This document shows positions 18,055 to 27,529 of a stretch of 64,000 nucleotides of DNA, one piece after another. The DNA lies in contig NZ_BAABBN010000017.1 of assembly GCF_039537985.1 (NCBI RefSeq), positions 124,001 to 188,000 of the forward strand. Reading direction: 5' to 3'. This stretch comes from Litoribacillus peritrichatus (lineage in GTDB: Bacteria > Pseudomonadota > Gammaproteobacteria > Pseudomonadales > Litoribrevibacteraceae). Both the position numbers and the translations under genes were made by a program. Each line of letters opens with the position of its first letter. Position 1 is the first letter of the stretch. Below the pieces are notes generated by a model, which was not told the origin of the DNA, searched no databases, and saw nothing but the letters and a program-made list of their open reading frames with translations.

Positions 18055-20196
18055 TTGCTTACAATAGATGTGCTTGCTGAACAATTAGCCAGTTATTTGC
18101 CTTCAGAAAAAATTGATCTGGTACGCAGAGCATATTATTACGCCGAACAAGCCCACGAAGGTCAAAAGCGCCGCAGTGGCGAACCTTACGTTATTCACCC
18201 TCTTGAAGTTGCTCAAATCCTGTCTGAAATCCGAATGGACCATCAAAGCCTGATGGCGGCCATGCTTCATGATGTGATTGAAGATACCGAAGTCCCTAAA
18301 GTGGCACTGCTGGAACAGTTTGGTGAAGAAGTCACTGAAATTGTGGACGGCGTTTCTAAGCTGACTCAGATCCATTTTGAGAGTAAGGAACAGGCTCAGG
18401 CCGAGAACTTCCAGAAGATGGCGCTGGCCATGTCCCGCGATATTCGGGTTATTTTGGTCAAGCTGGCGGACCGAATGCATAACATGCGGACGCTGGGTGC
18501 GCTTCGGCCGGATAAACGCCGCCGTATTGCCCGTGAAACGCTGGATATTTATTCGCCCATTGCCCACCGCCTGGGCATTAATGATTTCCGGATTGAACTG
18601 GAAGACCTTTGCTTTCAGGCCATGTACCCGATGCGTGCCCGGATGATTCAAAAGGCGGTGAATAAGATTTCCGGACACCGCAAGGAAATCGTCGAAGACA
18701 TAAAACACGACATCGAAGAGCGCTTGTCTCATGAAGGCTTGACTGGCCGTGTGGAAGGCCGCCAGAAGCATTTGTTCAGTATTTATCAGAAGATGGATCG
18801 TCACGAAAAGTCCTTCCATGAAATCATGGATGTGTTTGCATTCCGGATCGTGACTGACACCGTCGACAGTTGTTATCGAATTTTAGGGGTGGTGCATAAC
18901 TTATTTAAACCGGTTCCTGACCGTTTTAAAGATTATGTGGCCATTCCCAAGGCCAATGGTTATCAATCGTTACACACTACTCTGTTTGGGGTTTATCGTA
19001 TTCCGATTGAAGTTCAGATTCGTACTGAAGAAATGGACGCAGTGGCCAACATGGGGATTGCTTCTCATTGGCTGTATAAGAACGACGCCGAACAGGATGA
19101 GTCCAACAGCCTGCTCCATAACCATCATGCCCGTGCCCGCCAATGGGTGAAAGGTTTGCTGGAGATCCAGAAGAACGCCGGTAACCCGCTTGAGTTCATT
19201 GAAAATGTGAAGCTGGATTTGTTCCCGGACGAAGTTTACGTGTTTACTCCAAAAGGCGATATTTTAGAAATGCCGAACGGGGTGACGGCCGTCGACTTTG
19301 CTTATAACGTGCACACTGACATCGGCAACAGCTGCGTGGCGTGCCGAATTGACCGCCACTTGGCGCCGTTGAGTCAGCCGCTGCAGAGTGGCCAGACGGT
19401 TGAAATCATTACCTCGCCGGGGGCTCAACCGAATCCGGCGTGGCTGGATTTTGTGGTAACGGCCAAGGCGCGCAGTGCCATTCGTCACTTCCTGAAGAAT
19501 CAGAAACGTTCTGAGTCGGTGGAGTTGGGTCGACGATTACTGAACAAGTCATTGTACAACTTTGAGCTGAATCTGGATGAACTGAGTACCTCAGTGACTG
19601 ACCGCTGGCTTGAACAAGCGGGTCTGAAAGTGCTGGATGATTTGCTGGAAGAGATTGGTCTTGGCAATCGTATGGCGTACTTGGTCGCGCGTCAGTTGAT
19701 GGAATTAAGTGAAACCGAACTGAGCGAGTCTTCGGGCGAGTCGGACGATGCGATGCCGCTTCAGATTACCGGCACCGAAGGGCTGATCATCAAGTTTGCC
19801 AAGTGCTGTCGTCCGATTCCGGGTGACCCGATTGTGGGTCATATGAGTTCCGGCCGGGGCTTGGTGATTCATAATGACGGTTGTCGGAATCTCAATGAAT
19901 TCCGAGGCCACTCCGAGAAGTTGGTGACGCTTACCTGGCAGAAGAAGCTGGAGCAGGAGTTCTCCGTTGAACTGAAGGTCGGAGTTGAGAACGTTCGTGG
20001 CGTGGTTGCCAGCATTGCAACGTCCGTGACGGAAGCCGATGCCAACATTGAATCCATCTCAATGGAAGATCATGATGCGCGTATTCGGGTGATTGCGCTG
20101 GTGATCAATGTTCAGGGCCGTGAACACCTGGCTCGCGTCATGAAGCGACTCAAAGTGAATAAGTCGGTGGTCAGTATTTCGCGTGAACGCGCTTAA
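18055..20196 (+). CDS. spoT: Bifunctional (p)ppGpp synthetase/hydrolase SpoT
   Basis: RelA/SpoT homologue of 713 aa that makes and degrades (p)ppGpp. The HD hydrolase motif is present as MLHDVIEDT near residue 79, the synthetase region with RFKDYVAIPKANGYQSLH is near 300, followed by TGS (VYVFTPKGDI), the conserved-cysteine region (KCCRPIPGDP) and a C-terminal ACT domain. The best-aligned start is a TTG at 18055, which suggests modest translation. Both enzyme domains look intact. Placement with rpoZ and ridA is the usual gammaproteobacterial order. Confidence 0.96.
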   Translation: MLTIDVLAEQLASYLPSEKIDLVRRAYYYAEQAHEGQKRRSGEPYVIHPLEVAQILSEIRMDHQSLMAAMLHDVIEDTEVPKVALLEQFGEEVTEIVDGVSKLTQIHFESKEQAQAENFQKMALAMSRDIRVILVKLADRMHNMRTLGALRPDKRRRIARETLDIYSPIAHRLGINDFRIELEDLCFQAMYPMRARMIQKAVNKISGHRKEIVEDIKHDIEERLSHEGLTGRVEGRQKHLFSIYQKMDRHEKSFHEIMDVFAFRIVTDTVDSCYRILGVVHNLFKPVPDRFKDYVAIPKANGYQSLHTTLFGVYRIPIEVQIRTEEMDAVANMGIASHWLYKNDAEQDESNSLLHNHHARARQWVKGLLEIQKNAGNPLEFIENVKLDLFPDEVYVFTPKGDILEMPNGVTAVDFAYNVHTDIGNSCVACRIDRHLAPLSQPLQSGQTVEIITSPGAQPNPAWLDFVVTAKARSAIRHFLKNQKRSESVELGRRLLNKSLYNFELNLDELSTSVTDRWLEQAGLKVLDDLLEEIGLGNRMAYLVARQLMELSETELSESSGESDDAMPLQITGTEGLIIKFAKCCRPIPGDPIVGHMSSGRGLVIHNDGCRNLNEFRGHSEKLVTLTWQKKLEQEFSVELKVGVENVRGVVASIATSVTEADANIESISMEDHDARIRVIALVINVQGREHLARVMKRLKVNKSVVSISRERA

Positions 20197-20261
20197 ACAA
20201 ACAACAATCAAGCCTGTTAAAGGTTTGGAAAGAGTGGCCGGATATATTTTAAGGGACAGTT

Positions 20262-20675
20262 ATGACAAACAAAGCAATCATTAGTACAGACAAAGCACCG
20301 AAGGCGATTGGAACCTATTCGCAAGCGGTAAAGGTTGGCACCACCTTGTATTTGTCCGGTCAGATTCCTCTGATTCCTGAAACCATGGAGTTGGTGGATA
20401 CGGGCATAGAAGATCAGATTGAACAGGTATTTTCGAACCTGAAAGCCGTGATTGATGAAGCGGGTGGCACCATTCAGGATATGGTGAAACTGAACATCTT
20501 CTTGACCAATTTGGATAACTTCGCGTTGGTGAATGAAGTGATGGCGCGTCATTTCGTCGAGCCTTACCCGGCGCGTGCTGCCATTGGTGTGGCGGCACTG
20601 CCGAAAGGTGCTGAAGTCGAAATGGACGGCATTCTGGAAGTGGGCAGTTCTTCTTCGGATCATTACTCCCTGTAA
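20262..20675 (+). CDS. ridA: 2-iminobutanoate/2-iminopropanoate deaminase RidA
   Basis: RidA (YjgF/UK114) family protein of 137 aa that hydrolyses reactive enamine/imine intermediates released by PLP enzymes. The signature region near the C terminus ([20 protein letters not shown]) includes the conserved Arg that binds the substrate carboxylate. It is a short distance after spoT and just before a PLP-dependent synthase gene, whose by-products it could detoxify; that link is inference. Confidence 0.93.
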   Translation: MTNKAIISTDKAPKAIGTYSQAVKVGTTLYLSGQIPLIPETMELVDTGIEDQIEQVFSNLKAVIDEAGGTIQDMVKLNIFLTNLDNFALVNEVMARHFVEPYPARAAIGVAALPKGAEVEMDGILEVGSSSSDHYSL

Positions 20676-20795
20676 TGATTTCTGACAGCGCTCGGTGCCC
20701 TTTTGGTGTGCTGAGTGCTTTTGCTTGTGTTGATGAGCCACTTCTTTGGGGCGCACTTCTCTGTTCAAATTTATTTACCTTGATGCTTGTCTATA

Positions 20796-20845
20796 CTCGG
20801 TACGAAGGTACTCGGTATCGTACGAAGGTATTCGGTACTAAGTAC
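20796..20845. repeat. Short imperfect tandem repeat
   Basis: The unit CGGTACGAAGGTA recurs with small changes two to three times (CGGTACGAAGGTACT, then CGTACGAAGGTATT and CGGTACTAAGTACT) in the gap between ridA and the PLP synthase. No function can be read from it. Confidence 0.5.
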
Positions 20846-20899
20846 TCGTTATACGCCAACCAATACTCAATTTGACCGGTAAACCGCCAGAGGCTTGTT

Positions 20900-21955
20900 A
20901 TGGATTTATGGACGAATAATGCCATTCGCGCTATTAATGCCGATTTTAATCGTTCTGCTGATACCCATCTGATTAAGCTCGACCTCCCCGCCTTGACCAA
21001 TGTTGATCTGTACCTGAAAGATGAGTCGACGCACCCGACCGGCAGCCTGAAGCATCGCCTGGCGCGCTCGTTGTTCTTGTACGGTTTGTGCAATGGCTGG
21101 ATTCGGTCAGACACCACCATCATTGAGTCGTCATCTGGCAGTACCGCTGTCTCCGAAGCTTACTTTGCCCGGCTTTTGAATTTGCCGTTCATTGCGGTCA
21201 TTCCGAAAACGACCTCGAAAGAAAAAATCGACAGCATTAAGTTTTACGGTGGTCGATGCCATCTGGTGGAAGCGAAAGACATTTACACCGAATCTCATCG
21301 TTTGGCCAAAGAGCTGAACGGCCACTACATGGATCAGTTCACTTATGCAGAGCGGGCAACGGATTGGCGAGGGAACAATAATATTGCTCAGTCGATCTTC
21401 AGCCAGATGCAGGAAGAACCCCATCCGGTGCCTGAATGGGTGGTGATGAGCGCAGGTACGGGGGGAACCACAGCCACCATCGGGCGCTACATCCGTTATG
21501 GATGTCTGAATACCCGGTTGTGTTTGGCAGATCCGGAAAATTCGGTCTTTCTTGATCACCTTCATTCCGGAGATGATCAATTAACTCTGGAAAGCTGCTC
21601 CCGGATCGAGGGTATTGGCCGGCCGAGGGTTGAGCCTTCTTTTATACCTTCGGTGATTGACCGGGGTCTTAGGGTTCAGGATGTGGACAGTCTGGCCACC
21701 ATTCGGGTGCTGGAAAAAATGATCAACCGAAAGTGTGGTGGTTCCACCGGCACGAATTTGTATGCTACGTTTCAATTGGTCGCAGAGATGGTTCAACGAG
21801 AAGAAGCCGGCAGTGTGGTGACCTTGATTTGTGATTCGGGTGAGCGTTATCTTGATACTTACTACAATGACGATTGGCTTGCACAACAGGGGTTGGATTT
21901 GTCTGACAGCATGACCAAGGTAGAGCACTTTGTGAACACGGGCCAATGGCCCTGA
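20900..21955 (+). CDS. PLP-dependent cysteine synthase family protein
   Basis: Fold-type II PLP enzyme of 351 aa related to cysteine synthase and cystathionine beta-synthase. The PLP lysine lies in [11 protein letters not shown] near residue 51 and a substrate-binding loop SSSGSTAVS follows at about 76. A glycine-rich phosphate loop ([12 protein letters not shown]) is in the middle. The substrate is not evident; it differs from canonical CysK and CysM. It follows ridA and precedes a rhombosortase. Confidence 0.85.
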   Translation: MDLWTNNAIRAINADFNRSADTHLIKLDLPALTNVDLYLKDESTHPTGSLKHRLARSLFLYGLCNGWIRSDTTIIESSSGSTAVSEAYFARLLNLPFIAVIPKTTSKEKIDSIKFYGGRCHLVEAKDIYTESHRLAKELNGHYMDQFTYAERATDWRGNNNIAQSIFSQMQEEPHPVPEWVVMSAGTGGTTATIGRYIRYGCLNTRLCLADPENSVFLDHLHSGDDQLTLESCSRIEGIGRPRVEPSFIPSVIDRGLRVQDVDSLATIRVLEKMINRKCGGSTGTNLYATFQLVAEMVQREEAGSVVTLICDSGERYLDTYYNDDWLAQQGLDLSDSMTKVEHFVNTGQWP

Positions 21956-22015
21956 GCATGGTCGTGGTTCTGAATATTTTCCACAATAAGAAACGGATTT
22001 CGAGGTAAAAGCAAC

Positions 22016-22645
22016 ATGGCTGTGGCCCCCAGAGCGTTAACCGAACACACCAAAAACTGGCTGATGGTGGTGCCGTTGGTGGTGTTGGTTAATTTATTGA
22101 TTATGGTTGGATCTTCGTCGAACTGGTGGGATATTTCCTGGTATCGTGCGGATATCATGCAAGGTCAGGTTTGGCGTGTGATGACCGGCCATTTTCAGCA
22201 TCTGGGCTGGAATCACTGGTTGATGAATCAGTTGGGGTTCGCGTTGATTCTGTGGTTATTACCGATGTTGGTGCTGAAGTTCCGCTGGCTGCTGGCGTGT
22301 GCTGTGGGTGCGGTGTCGATCGGCAGTGCTCTATTGCTGACGGACATTGAAGGGTATGTCGGTTTGTCGGGCATCCTTTATTTGTTGCTGTGTTATGGCA
22401 CCCTGATCGATAAAACCATTCCGATCAAAATTAAAACGCTGTTGTTGTCGGTTGTATTACTGAAAGTGGCGGTAGAGCAATTCTGGCCAGAGCTGAACAG
22501 CTCAACTGAAGCGTATATTGGTGGCTTTGTGGCGATTGATGCCCACTTATTTGGCAGTTTTATCGGGATTGGAATGGCATTGGCTGAGCGAGGGTTGTCA
22601 CGGCTTCGTTCGAAAGGCTTGCCTGCGGAAGAAGGGCTCTCGTAG
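22016..22645 (+). CDS. rrtA: Rhombosortase-type rhomboid intramembrane protease
   Basis: Inner-membrane serine protease of 209 aa with six or so hydrophobic segments. The rhomboid features are an HxxH-x4-H-x3-N loop (H59, H62, H67, N71), the catalytic serine in GLSG (S118) and the catalytic histidine in AHLFG (H177). Length and motif spacing fit rhombosortase, which processes GlyGly-CTERM proteins exported by type II secretion. No GlyGly-CTERM protein is visible in this window, so its substrates lie elsewhere. Confidence 0.75.
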   Translation: MAVAPRALTEHTKNWLMVVPLVVLVNLLIMVGSSSNWWDISWYRADIMQGQVWRVMTGHFQHLGWNHWLMNQLGFALILWLLPMLVLKFRWLLACAVGAVSIGSALLLTDIEGYVGLSGILYLLLCYGTLIDKTIPIKIKTLLLSVVLLKVAVEQFWPELNSSTEAYIGGFVAIDAHLFGSFIGIGMALAERGLSRLRSKGLPAEEGLS

Positions 22646-22703
22646 CCACTTCATCAGCTCTTTATAGCCCAGGCACTTCATTCAAAGTGCCTTAGCGGTT
22701 TTT

Positions 22704-23588
22704 TTAATGGTTCAGTGCTGCATCCAGTTGTGCAGGCATTCCCTGTTGGTAACTGGGATACAATAACTGAAAGCCAGTGGCTTTCATCCTTTGGTTACTG
22801 ATTCGTTTGCTGCCCGTGCGGCCTGCTGGAACCAGCTCCTTAACCTCGATCCTCATGTAGTTGGCCATCCAGCTTTGAACTTCGTGCATGGTCACGGGTT
22901 CATCGTCGCAGGCCAAATACAAATCACTTAATGCCACGCCTTGAAGGTCTTGTTCTATCAGATAAGCGTAAAATCTGGCCAGATCGTCGGCGTGAATGCG
23001 GTTACTGTAATGGACCGGCTGCTCACTGGACACTTTGCCTTGCAGGACTTGCTGAATCATTCGGCTGCGACCCGGCCCATAAATGCCTGTGGCCCGAACA
23101 ATGGTGACCGGGCAAAGTGTGGTGTTGGCGACCAATTCTTCGGCTTCGAGCATTTTTACGCCAGTGAACCGGGTGGGTTGGGTGAGGCTGGTTTCGTTCA
23201 CCCATTCGTGGTCGGTTTGACCATAAACGCTGGAACTGGAACAAAAGAAATAGCGTTTGATGGGGGTGGGTTGTTGGCTTAACGCCGTCAGCAGGTTTTG
23301 TTGTGCGTCCAGATAAGTCGTTTGATAACCGGCTTCGCTGTGGTCATCAGCGGAGGCACAAAATACGACGTAATCAAAAGCAGGCAACGGCTGGTTAAAC
23401 GGCTGGCTCATGTCCCAGTGAATGGCGGTGACGGTCTGCTGAAACGGGTCTGGCAGAGGTGAACGCTTAATGGCTGATATGTCAAAGGGAGTGGCTGAGT
23501 GTTGTGGCATGTTCAGCAGTTGTTCCGCGATGCGTTGGCCAACATCGCCAAAACCCGCAATTAAAACCTTGGTGCTTGCTGTGTTCAT
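22704..23588 (-). CDS. NAD(P)-dependent SDR/epimerase family protein (YeeZ-like)
   Basis: Extended short-chain dehydrogenase of 294 aa. The Rossmann motif GFGDVGQRIAEQL is near residues 12-24. The YxxxK motif is not in canonical form: a SSSSVYG strand (FFCSSSSVYGQ) is followed by a region ending in FTGVKMLEAEE, where Lys is kept but the Tyr is replaced. It resembles YeeZ-like epimerase/dehydratase proteins whose substrate is unknown. It is convergent with the rhombosortase and divergent from oxyR. Confidence 0.75.
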   Translation of the reverse strand: MNTASTKVLIAGFGDVGQRIAEQLLNMPQHSATPFDISAIKRSPLPDPFQQTVTAIHWDMSQPFNQPLPAFDYVVFCASADDHSEAGYQTTYLDAQQNLLTALSQQPTPIKRYFFCSSSSVYGQTDHEWVNETSLTQPTRFTGVKMLEAEELVANTTLCPVTIVRATGIYGPGRSRMIQQVLQGKVSSEQPVHYSNRIHADDLARFYAYLIEQDLQGVALSDLYLACDDEPVTMHEVQSWMANYMRIEVKELVPAGRTGSKRISNQRMKATGFQLLYPSYQQGMPAQLDAALNH

Positions 23589-23732
23589 TGATCTGTCCGT
23601 TGGTGATGGGTTGCGCTGAACATATCTTAGCTTAAAGGTTTAGACAAGCGTCCTTGTGCGGCTCAGATGGGTTACTATAGGTTTGCAGTTATCAATACTT
23701 AAAAACTGATAGACTTTATTTATTAAAAAAGA

Positions 23733-23768
23733 TTGCTGATTGCATTAAAACTGGTTATATATACAGTT
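23733..23768 (+). promoter_or_regulatory. oxyR promoter with overlapping LexA-like box
   Basis: A -35 TTGCTG (23733-23738) and a -10 TATATA (23756-23761) are separated by 17 bp. A box at 23749-23768 with CTG-N10-CAG core and AT-rich centre matches the gammaproteobacterial LexA consensus at about 16 of 20 positions and covers the -10. It would allow SOS repression of the oxyR-recG transcript. Confidence 0.5.
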
Positions 23769-23847
23769 TTAGTGGATCTGTTTATTTATTTTACCAAGAC
23801 TTTATGGCTGCATTGCAGCTTCATAAGGTGTACCAAAGGCGCCAGTA

Positions 23848-24753
23848 ATGACTCTGACAGAATTTAAGTATTTAGTGACCTTGGCTCAAGAGCTGCACTT
23901 CGGCAAAGCCGCCAGTAAGTGTTTTGTCAGCCAGCCCACGTTAAGTGTCGCCATTAAAAAGCTGGAAGATGAATTGGGCGTGGCTTTGTTTGAGCGCAGT
24001 TCCGGTTCGATACGATTGACTGAGGTGGGCAATAAAGTGGTGAGTCAGGCCGAAAAGGTACTGGCGGAAACCCAGCGCGTGCAGGAATTGGCCCACGCCG
24101 GTAAAGATCAGCTCAGCGGTGCACTCCGGGTCGGGGCCATTTATACGGTCGGCCCTTATTTATTTCCGCACTTGGTCCCGGAAGTCCGCCGGGCGGCACC
24201 GAATATGCCTTTGTACATTGAAGAAAACTACACCGCAGTTCTGCGGGAAAAACTACGTCGTGGCGAGTTGGATGCGATTTTCATTGCGTTGCCGTTTCAT
24301 GAACCTGAGGTGGTCACCCAAACGTTATACGATGAACCTTTTGAGGTACTGATGCCTTCCCAGCATAAACTGGCCAAGAAGAAGTCGTTGAACATTCAGG
24401 ATCTGACCAGTGAAGATGTCATGTTGTTGGGTGAAGGCCACTGTATGCGGGATCAGATTCTGGAATTTTGCCCGAAACTGATTGAACGAAACCGGGATAC
24501 CAATACCCGCATTGCCGAAGGCAGTTCGATTGAAACGTTACGTCATATGGTGGCGTCCGGCATTGGCATTACCCTGCTGCCTTATACCGCAACCGGTATT
24601 AATAGTTATTCGGATGACGTGGTCACAACCCGGCCTTTGTCGAATCCCCAACCGTTTCGTACCATAGCCCTTGCTTGGCGAGTGAGCTTTGCCAGACCGA
24701 AAGCCATTGATGTATTAACTCAGGCCACGCGGTTGTGTCAGGTGGTTTCTTAA
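23848..24753 (+). CDS. oxyR: Peroxide-sensing LysR regulator OxyR
   Basis: LysR-type activator of catalase, peroxidase and related genes. It is 301 aa long with the N-terminal winged HTH (FGKAASKCFVSQPTLSVAIKKLE). The two redox cysteines fall exactly at C199 (GEGHC) and C208 (ILEFC), the positions that form the disulphide in E. coli OxyR, so the protein should be H2O2-responsive. It lies 28 bp upstream of recG, as in Pseudomonas, and is likely co-transcribed with it. Confidence 0.96.
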   Translation: MTLTEFKYLVTLAQELHFGKAASKCFVSQPTLSVAIKKLEDELGVALFERSSGSIRLTEVGNKVVSQAEKVLAETQRVQELAHAGKDQLSGALRVGAIYTVGPYLFPHLVPEVRRAAPNMPLYIEENYTAVLREKLRRGELDAIFIALPFHEPEVVTQTLYDEPFEVLMPSQHKLAKKKSLNIQDLTSEDVMLLGEGHCMRDQILEFCPKLIERNRDTNTRIAEGSSIETLRHMVASGIGITLLPYTATGINSYSDDVVTTRPLSNPQPFRTIALAWRVSFARPKAIDVLTQATRLCQVVS

Positions 24754-24781
24754 GATCATAAGGAATGTGAGCAGCTAAACT

Positions 24782-26878
24782 ATGAGCCAGCCATTATCTT
24801 CCATGCCGGTTAGCCAGTTAAAAGGTGTTGGGCCTCAGTTGGCTCAGAAGCTGTCGGATTATGGTTTATCCAATTATGAGGATCTGCTGTTTCACTTGCC
24901 ACTGAGGTATCAGGATCGTACGCGGATTCACCCGATTGGCAGCTTGTCACCGGGGATGGACGTGGTGATTGAAGCGGAAGTGGTGTTGGCGGATGTGGTG
25001 ATGCGTCGCCGTCGCAGTTTGTTGTGTAAAGTGCGTGATGGTTCGGGGTTTATGACGCTCCGCTTCTTTCATTTTTCTGGTGCTCAAAAAAATCAAATGA
25101 CGCCCGGTGCCAAATTGCGCTGTTATGGCAGTGTTCGGCCCGGACCGAACGGTTTGGAGATGGTGCACCCGGAATATCAGGTGGTTAAGTCGGATCAGAC
25201 GACCGAAACAGAGCAGCACCTAACCCCCATTTACCCTCTGACGGAAGGCATTCAGCAACCGCGAATGCGCAGCTTTTGTGAGCAAGCGCTGAAGCGGCTC
25301 AACCCCTACTCTATTTTGGATTACTTACCGCCGGAGCTGCTTGAGCACTGGGGGCTGCCGACGCTGCACGACAGCCTTCGTTTGCTGCATGCGCCTTTGC
25401 CGGATGTGGATCAAACCGCAATTCAGGAAGGCATGCACCCCAGTCAACGACGGTTGGCCTTTGAAGAGCTGCTGGCTCAGCATTTAAGCTTATTGCGACT
25501 TCGTCATAAAACCCAGCAAGACCGGGCGCAGCTGTTAACCATTAATCCGGAACTGCAGAGTCAATTCATGACGCAGTTGGGATTTCAGCTGACCCATGCC
25601 CAAGCTCGGGTGATTTCAGAAGTGGCGGCCGATTTGTCCAAAGGTCATCCTATGTTGCGTTTGGTGCAGGGGGATGTGGGCAGTGGTAAAACGGCCGTGG
25701 CGGCCTTGGCGATGCTGTATGCCATCAGCTCGGGCCAGCAAGCGGCGATTATGGCGCCGACCGAAATTTTGGCGGAGCAGCATTACCAGCAGTTTTGTCA
25801 GTGGTTTGAGCCGTTGGGTCTGAAGGTCGGCTGGCTGGCCGGCAAGGTCAAGGGCAAGAAGCGGGATAAGATCCTGGAGTCTCTGCTGGCGGGTGACATT
25901 GATATCATGGTGGGCACCCATGCTTTGTTTCAGCCGGATGTGATTTTTGATCGCTTGGCGCTGGTGGTGATTGACGAACAACACCGGTTTGGTGTCGATC
26001 AGCGCATGGCATTGCGGGACAAAGGCATGGTGGAAGGTTCTGAACAGGCCACTTTACGACCGCATCAATTAGTGATGACGGCGACGCCGATTCCAAGAAC
26101 GTTGGCAATGGCCGCTTACGCTGACCTGGATGTGTCTGTGATTGATGAGTTACCGCCGGGCAGGACGCCGGTGGAAACGGTGGCCATTTCGGATCAACGA
26201 CGGGATCAGGTGATTGAGCGCTTACGGCAAAGCTGCCGGGAAGGACGGCAGGCTTATTGGGTGTGTACCTTGATTGAAGAGAACGAAGAGATGGACGCTC
26301 AGGCCGCTCAGGATGCCGCCGAGTTACTGCAAAACAGCTTGCCCGATACCAAGGTGGCGTTGGTGCATGGAAAAATGAAACCGAAAGAAAAAGCGGCGGT
26401 AATGGCCGCTTTTAAAGGCGGTGACATTCAGGTGCTGGTTGCGACGACGGTGATCGAAGTGGGCGTTAACGTGCCCAACGCCAGTGTGATGGTCATTGAA
26501 AACCCTGAACGTTTGGGGTTAGCACAACTGCATCAATTGCGCGGTCGGGTGGGCCGGGGTGCGACCGAATCGTTTTGTGTGTTGTTGTATCACGCGCCTT
26601 TGTCCAGGTTTGGTAAAGCCCGTTTGCAGGTGATGCGCGAAACCAATGACGGTTTTGTGATTGCAGAAAAAGATCTTGAAATCCGGGGGCCGGGTGAAGT
26701 CATGGGGACTCGCCAAACCGGTTTGGTCAGTATGCGGGTGGCTGACTTACTGAGAGACAAAGATATGCTTGGCGATGTGAAGCAAGCGGCAGAATGGATC
26801 ATTCGTCACCGCCCGGATCGCATCGAGTTGTTGATTCGCCGATGGTTGGGTCATGGTGAGAAATACGCTGAGGTTTAA
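24782..26878 (+). CDS. recG: ATP-dependent DNA helicase RecG
   Basis: Branch-migrating helicase of 698 aa that processes stalled forks and Holliday junctions. An N-terminal wedge/OB domain (about residues 60-150) is followed by the helicase core with motif I GDVGSGKTAVA, motif II DEQHRFG, motif III TATPIPRTLA and motif VI QLRGRVGRG. All are intact. Co-directional and close to oxyR. Confidence 0.97.
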   Translation: MSQPLSSMPVSQLKGVGPQLAQKLSDYGLSNYEDLLFHLPLRYQDRTRIHPIGSLSPGMDVVIEAEVVLADVVMRRRRSLLCKVRDGSGFMTLRFFHFSGAQKNQMTPGAKLRCYGSVRPGPNGLEMVHPEYQVVKSDQTTETEQHLTPIYPLTEGIQQPRMRSFCEQALKRLNPYSILDYLPPELLEHWGLPTLHDSLRLLHAPLPDVDQTAIQEGMHPSQRRLAFEELLAQHLSLLRLRHKTQQDRAQLLTINPELQSQFMTQLGFQLTHAQARVISEVAADLSKGHPMLRLVQGDVGSGKTAVAALAMLYAISSGQQAAIMAPTEILAEQHYQQFCQWFEPLGLKVGWLAGKVKGKKRDKILESLLAGDIDIMVGTHALFQPDVIFDRLALVVIDEQHRFGVDQRMALRDKGMVEGSEQATLRPHQLVMTATPIPRTLAMAAYADLDVSVIDELPPGRTPVETVAISDQRRDQVIERLRQSCREGRQAYWVCTLIEENEEMDAQAAQDAAELLQNSLPDTKVALVHGKMKPKEKAAVMAAFKGGDIQVLVATTVIEVGVNVPNASVMVIENPERLGLAQLHQLRGRVGRGATESFCVLLYHAPLSRFGKARLQVMRETNDGFVIAEKDLEIRGPGEVMGTRQTGLVSMRVADLLRDKDMLGDVKQAAEWIIRHRPDRIELLIRRWLGHGEKYAEV

Positions 26879-26953
26879 GAGGTAGGCTAAGAGCGTTGTT
26901 CGCTGTGAGTGGATTTGTGCCATGCTTAAAAGCAGAGCGTCATGGAGCACGGG

Positions 26954-27454
26954 ATGGAAGAAAAAGAGTATCTGGAAGTCACGGCTGCCAATGCATTTTG
27001 TCAGGCGTATTCAAAACTGTATCGGGTAAACGCTGCGTTTGATCATATCAACCTGCCAAGGAAACCGGATGTCACCGTTTGCATTGATGGCACTCCTCAG
27101 GACATCGAAATTGCCCACCTGTATCACGATCAACAAGAAGCCATGCGACTAAAAAACCTGTGCCTACAGTCTCCTTCCGGCGTCATCATGGCCGCTCAGT
27201 CTCATCACTCCAATGTTCCGTTGCTGACCGATCTGGTTCAGGCTTTGAATGAACTACTGACCAAGAAATCGACCAAATCTTACCAGAGTCATCACCCATG
27301 GCTGGTGATCCGTAACGGTTCGCCGAAGTGGGATAAACGGGATTTTGAGATTGCGCTAAGATCGATTGCCGTGCCTAAGCATCACCCGTTTCGGGAAATC
27401 TGGGTGGTGCCTGATTTAACCGCCAGACAGGGGTTGATCCGGGTGTATCCTTAA
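26954..27454 (+). CDS. Hypothetical protein, about 166 aa
   Basis: I do not recognise this protein. It begins MEEKEYLEVTAANAF at the ATG 26954, chosen because GGAG lies six bases before it; an ATG 12 bp earlier is possible. It has no signal peptide or membrane segment. An EIAHLYHD stretch in the middle and a WLVIRNGSPKWD segment might recall nuclease-like folds (D..E.., then WxVxxNG), but no catalytic motif is certain. It stands alone after recG and is convergent with ndh. Confidence 0.7.
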   Translation: MEEKEYLEVTAANAFCQAYSKLYRVNAAFDHINLPRKPDVTVCIDGTPQDIEIAHLYHDQQEAMRLKNLCLQSPSGVIMAAQSHHSNVPLLTDLVQALNELLTKKSTKSYQSHHPWLVIRNGSPKWDKRDFEIALRSIAVPKHHPFREIWVVPDLTARQGLIRVYP

Positions 27455-27475
27455 AGCTGTTTTTAAGCGAGGTTA

Positions 27476-27508
27476 AAAAAGCCGCCAGGCGCAAAAGCGC
27501 TGGCGGCT
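27476..27508 (-). terminator. Terminator of ndh
   Basis: Stem GCCGCCAG-CGC / GCG-CTGGCGGC with loop, followed on the minus strand by six T residues just after the ndh stop codon. Confidence 0.85.
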
Positions 27509-27529
27509 GATGGGTCCGAAGTAACTCGG

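Noticed and set aside
18103..18819. Long open frame on the minus strand inside spoT
   Set aside because: It lies wholly opposite a clear essential gene and encodes no recognisable protein; codon bias of the opposite strand explains it.
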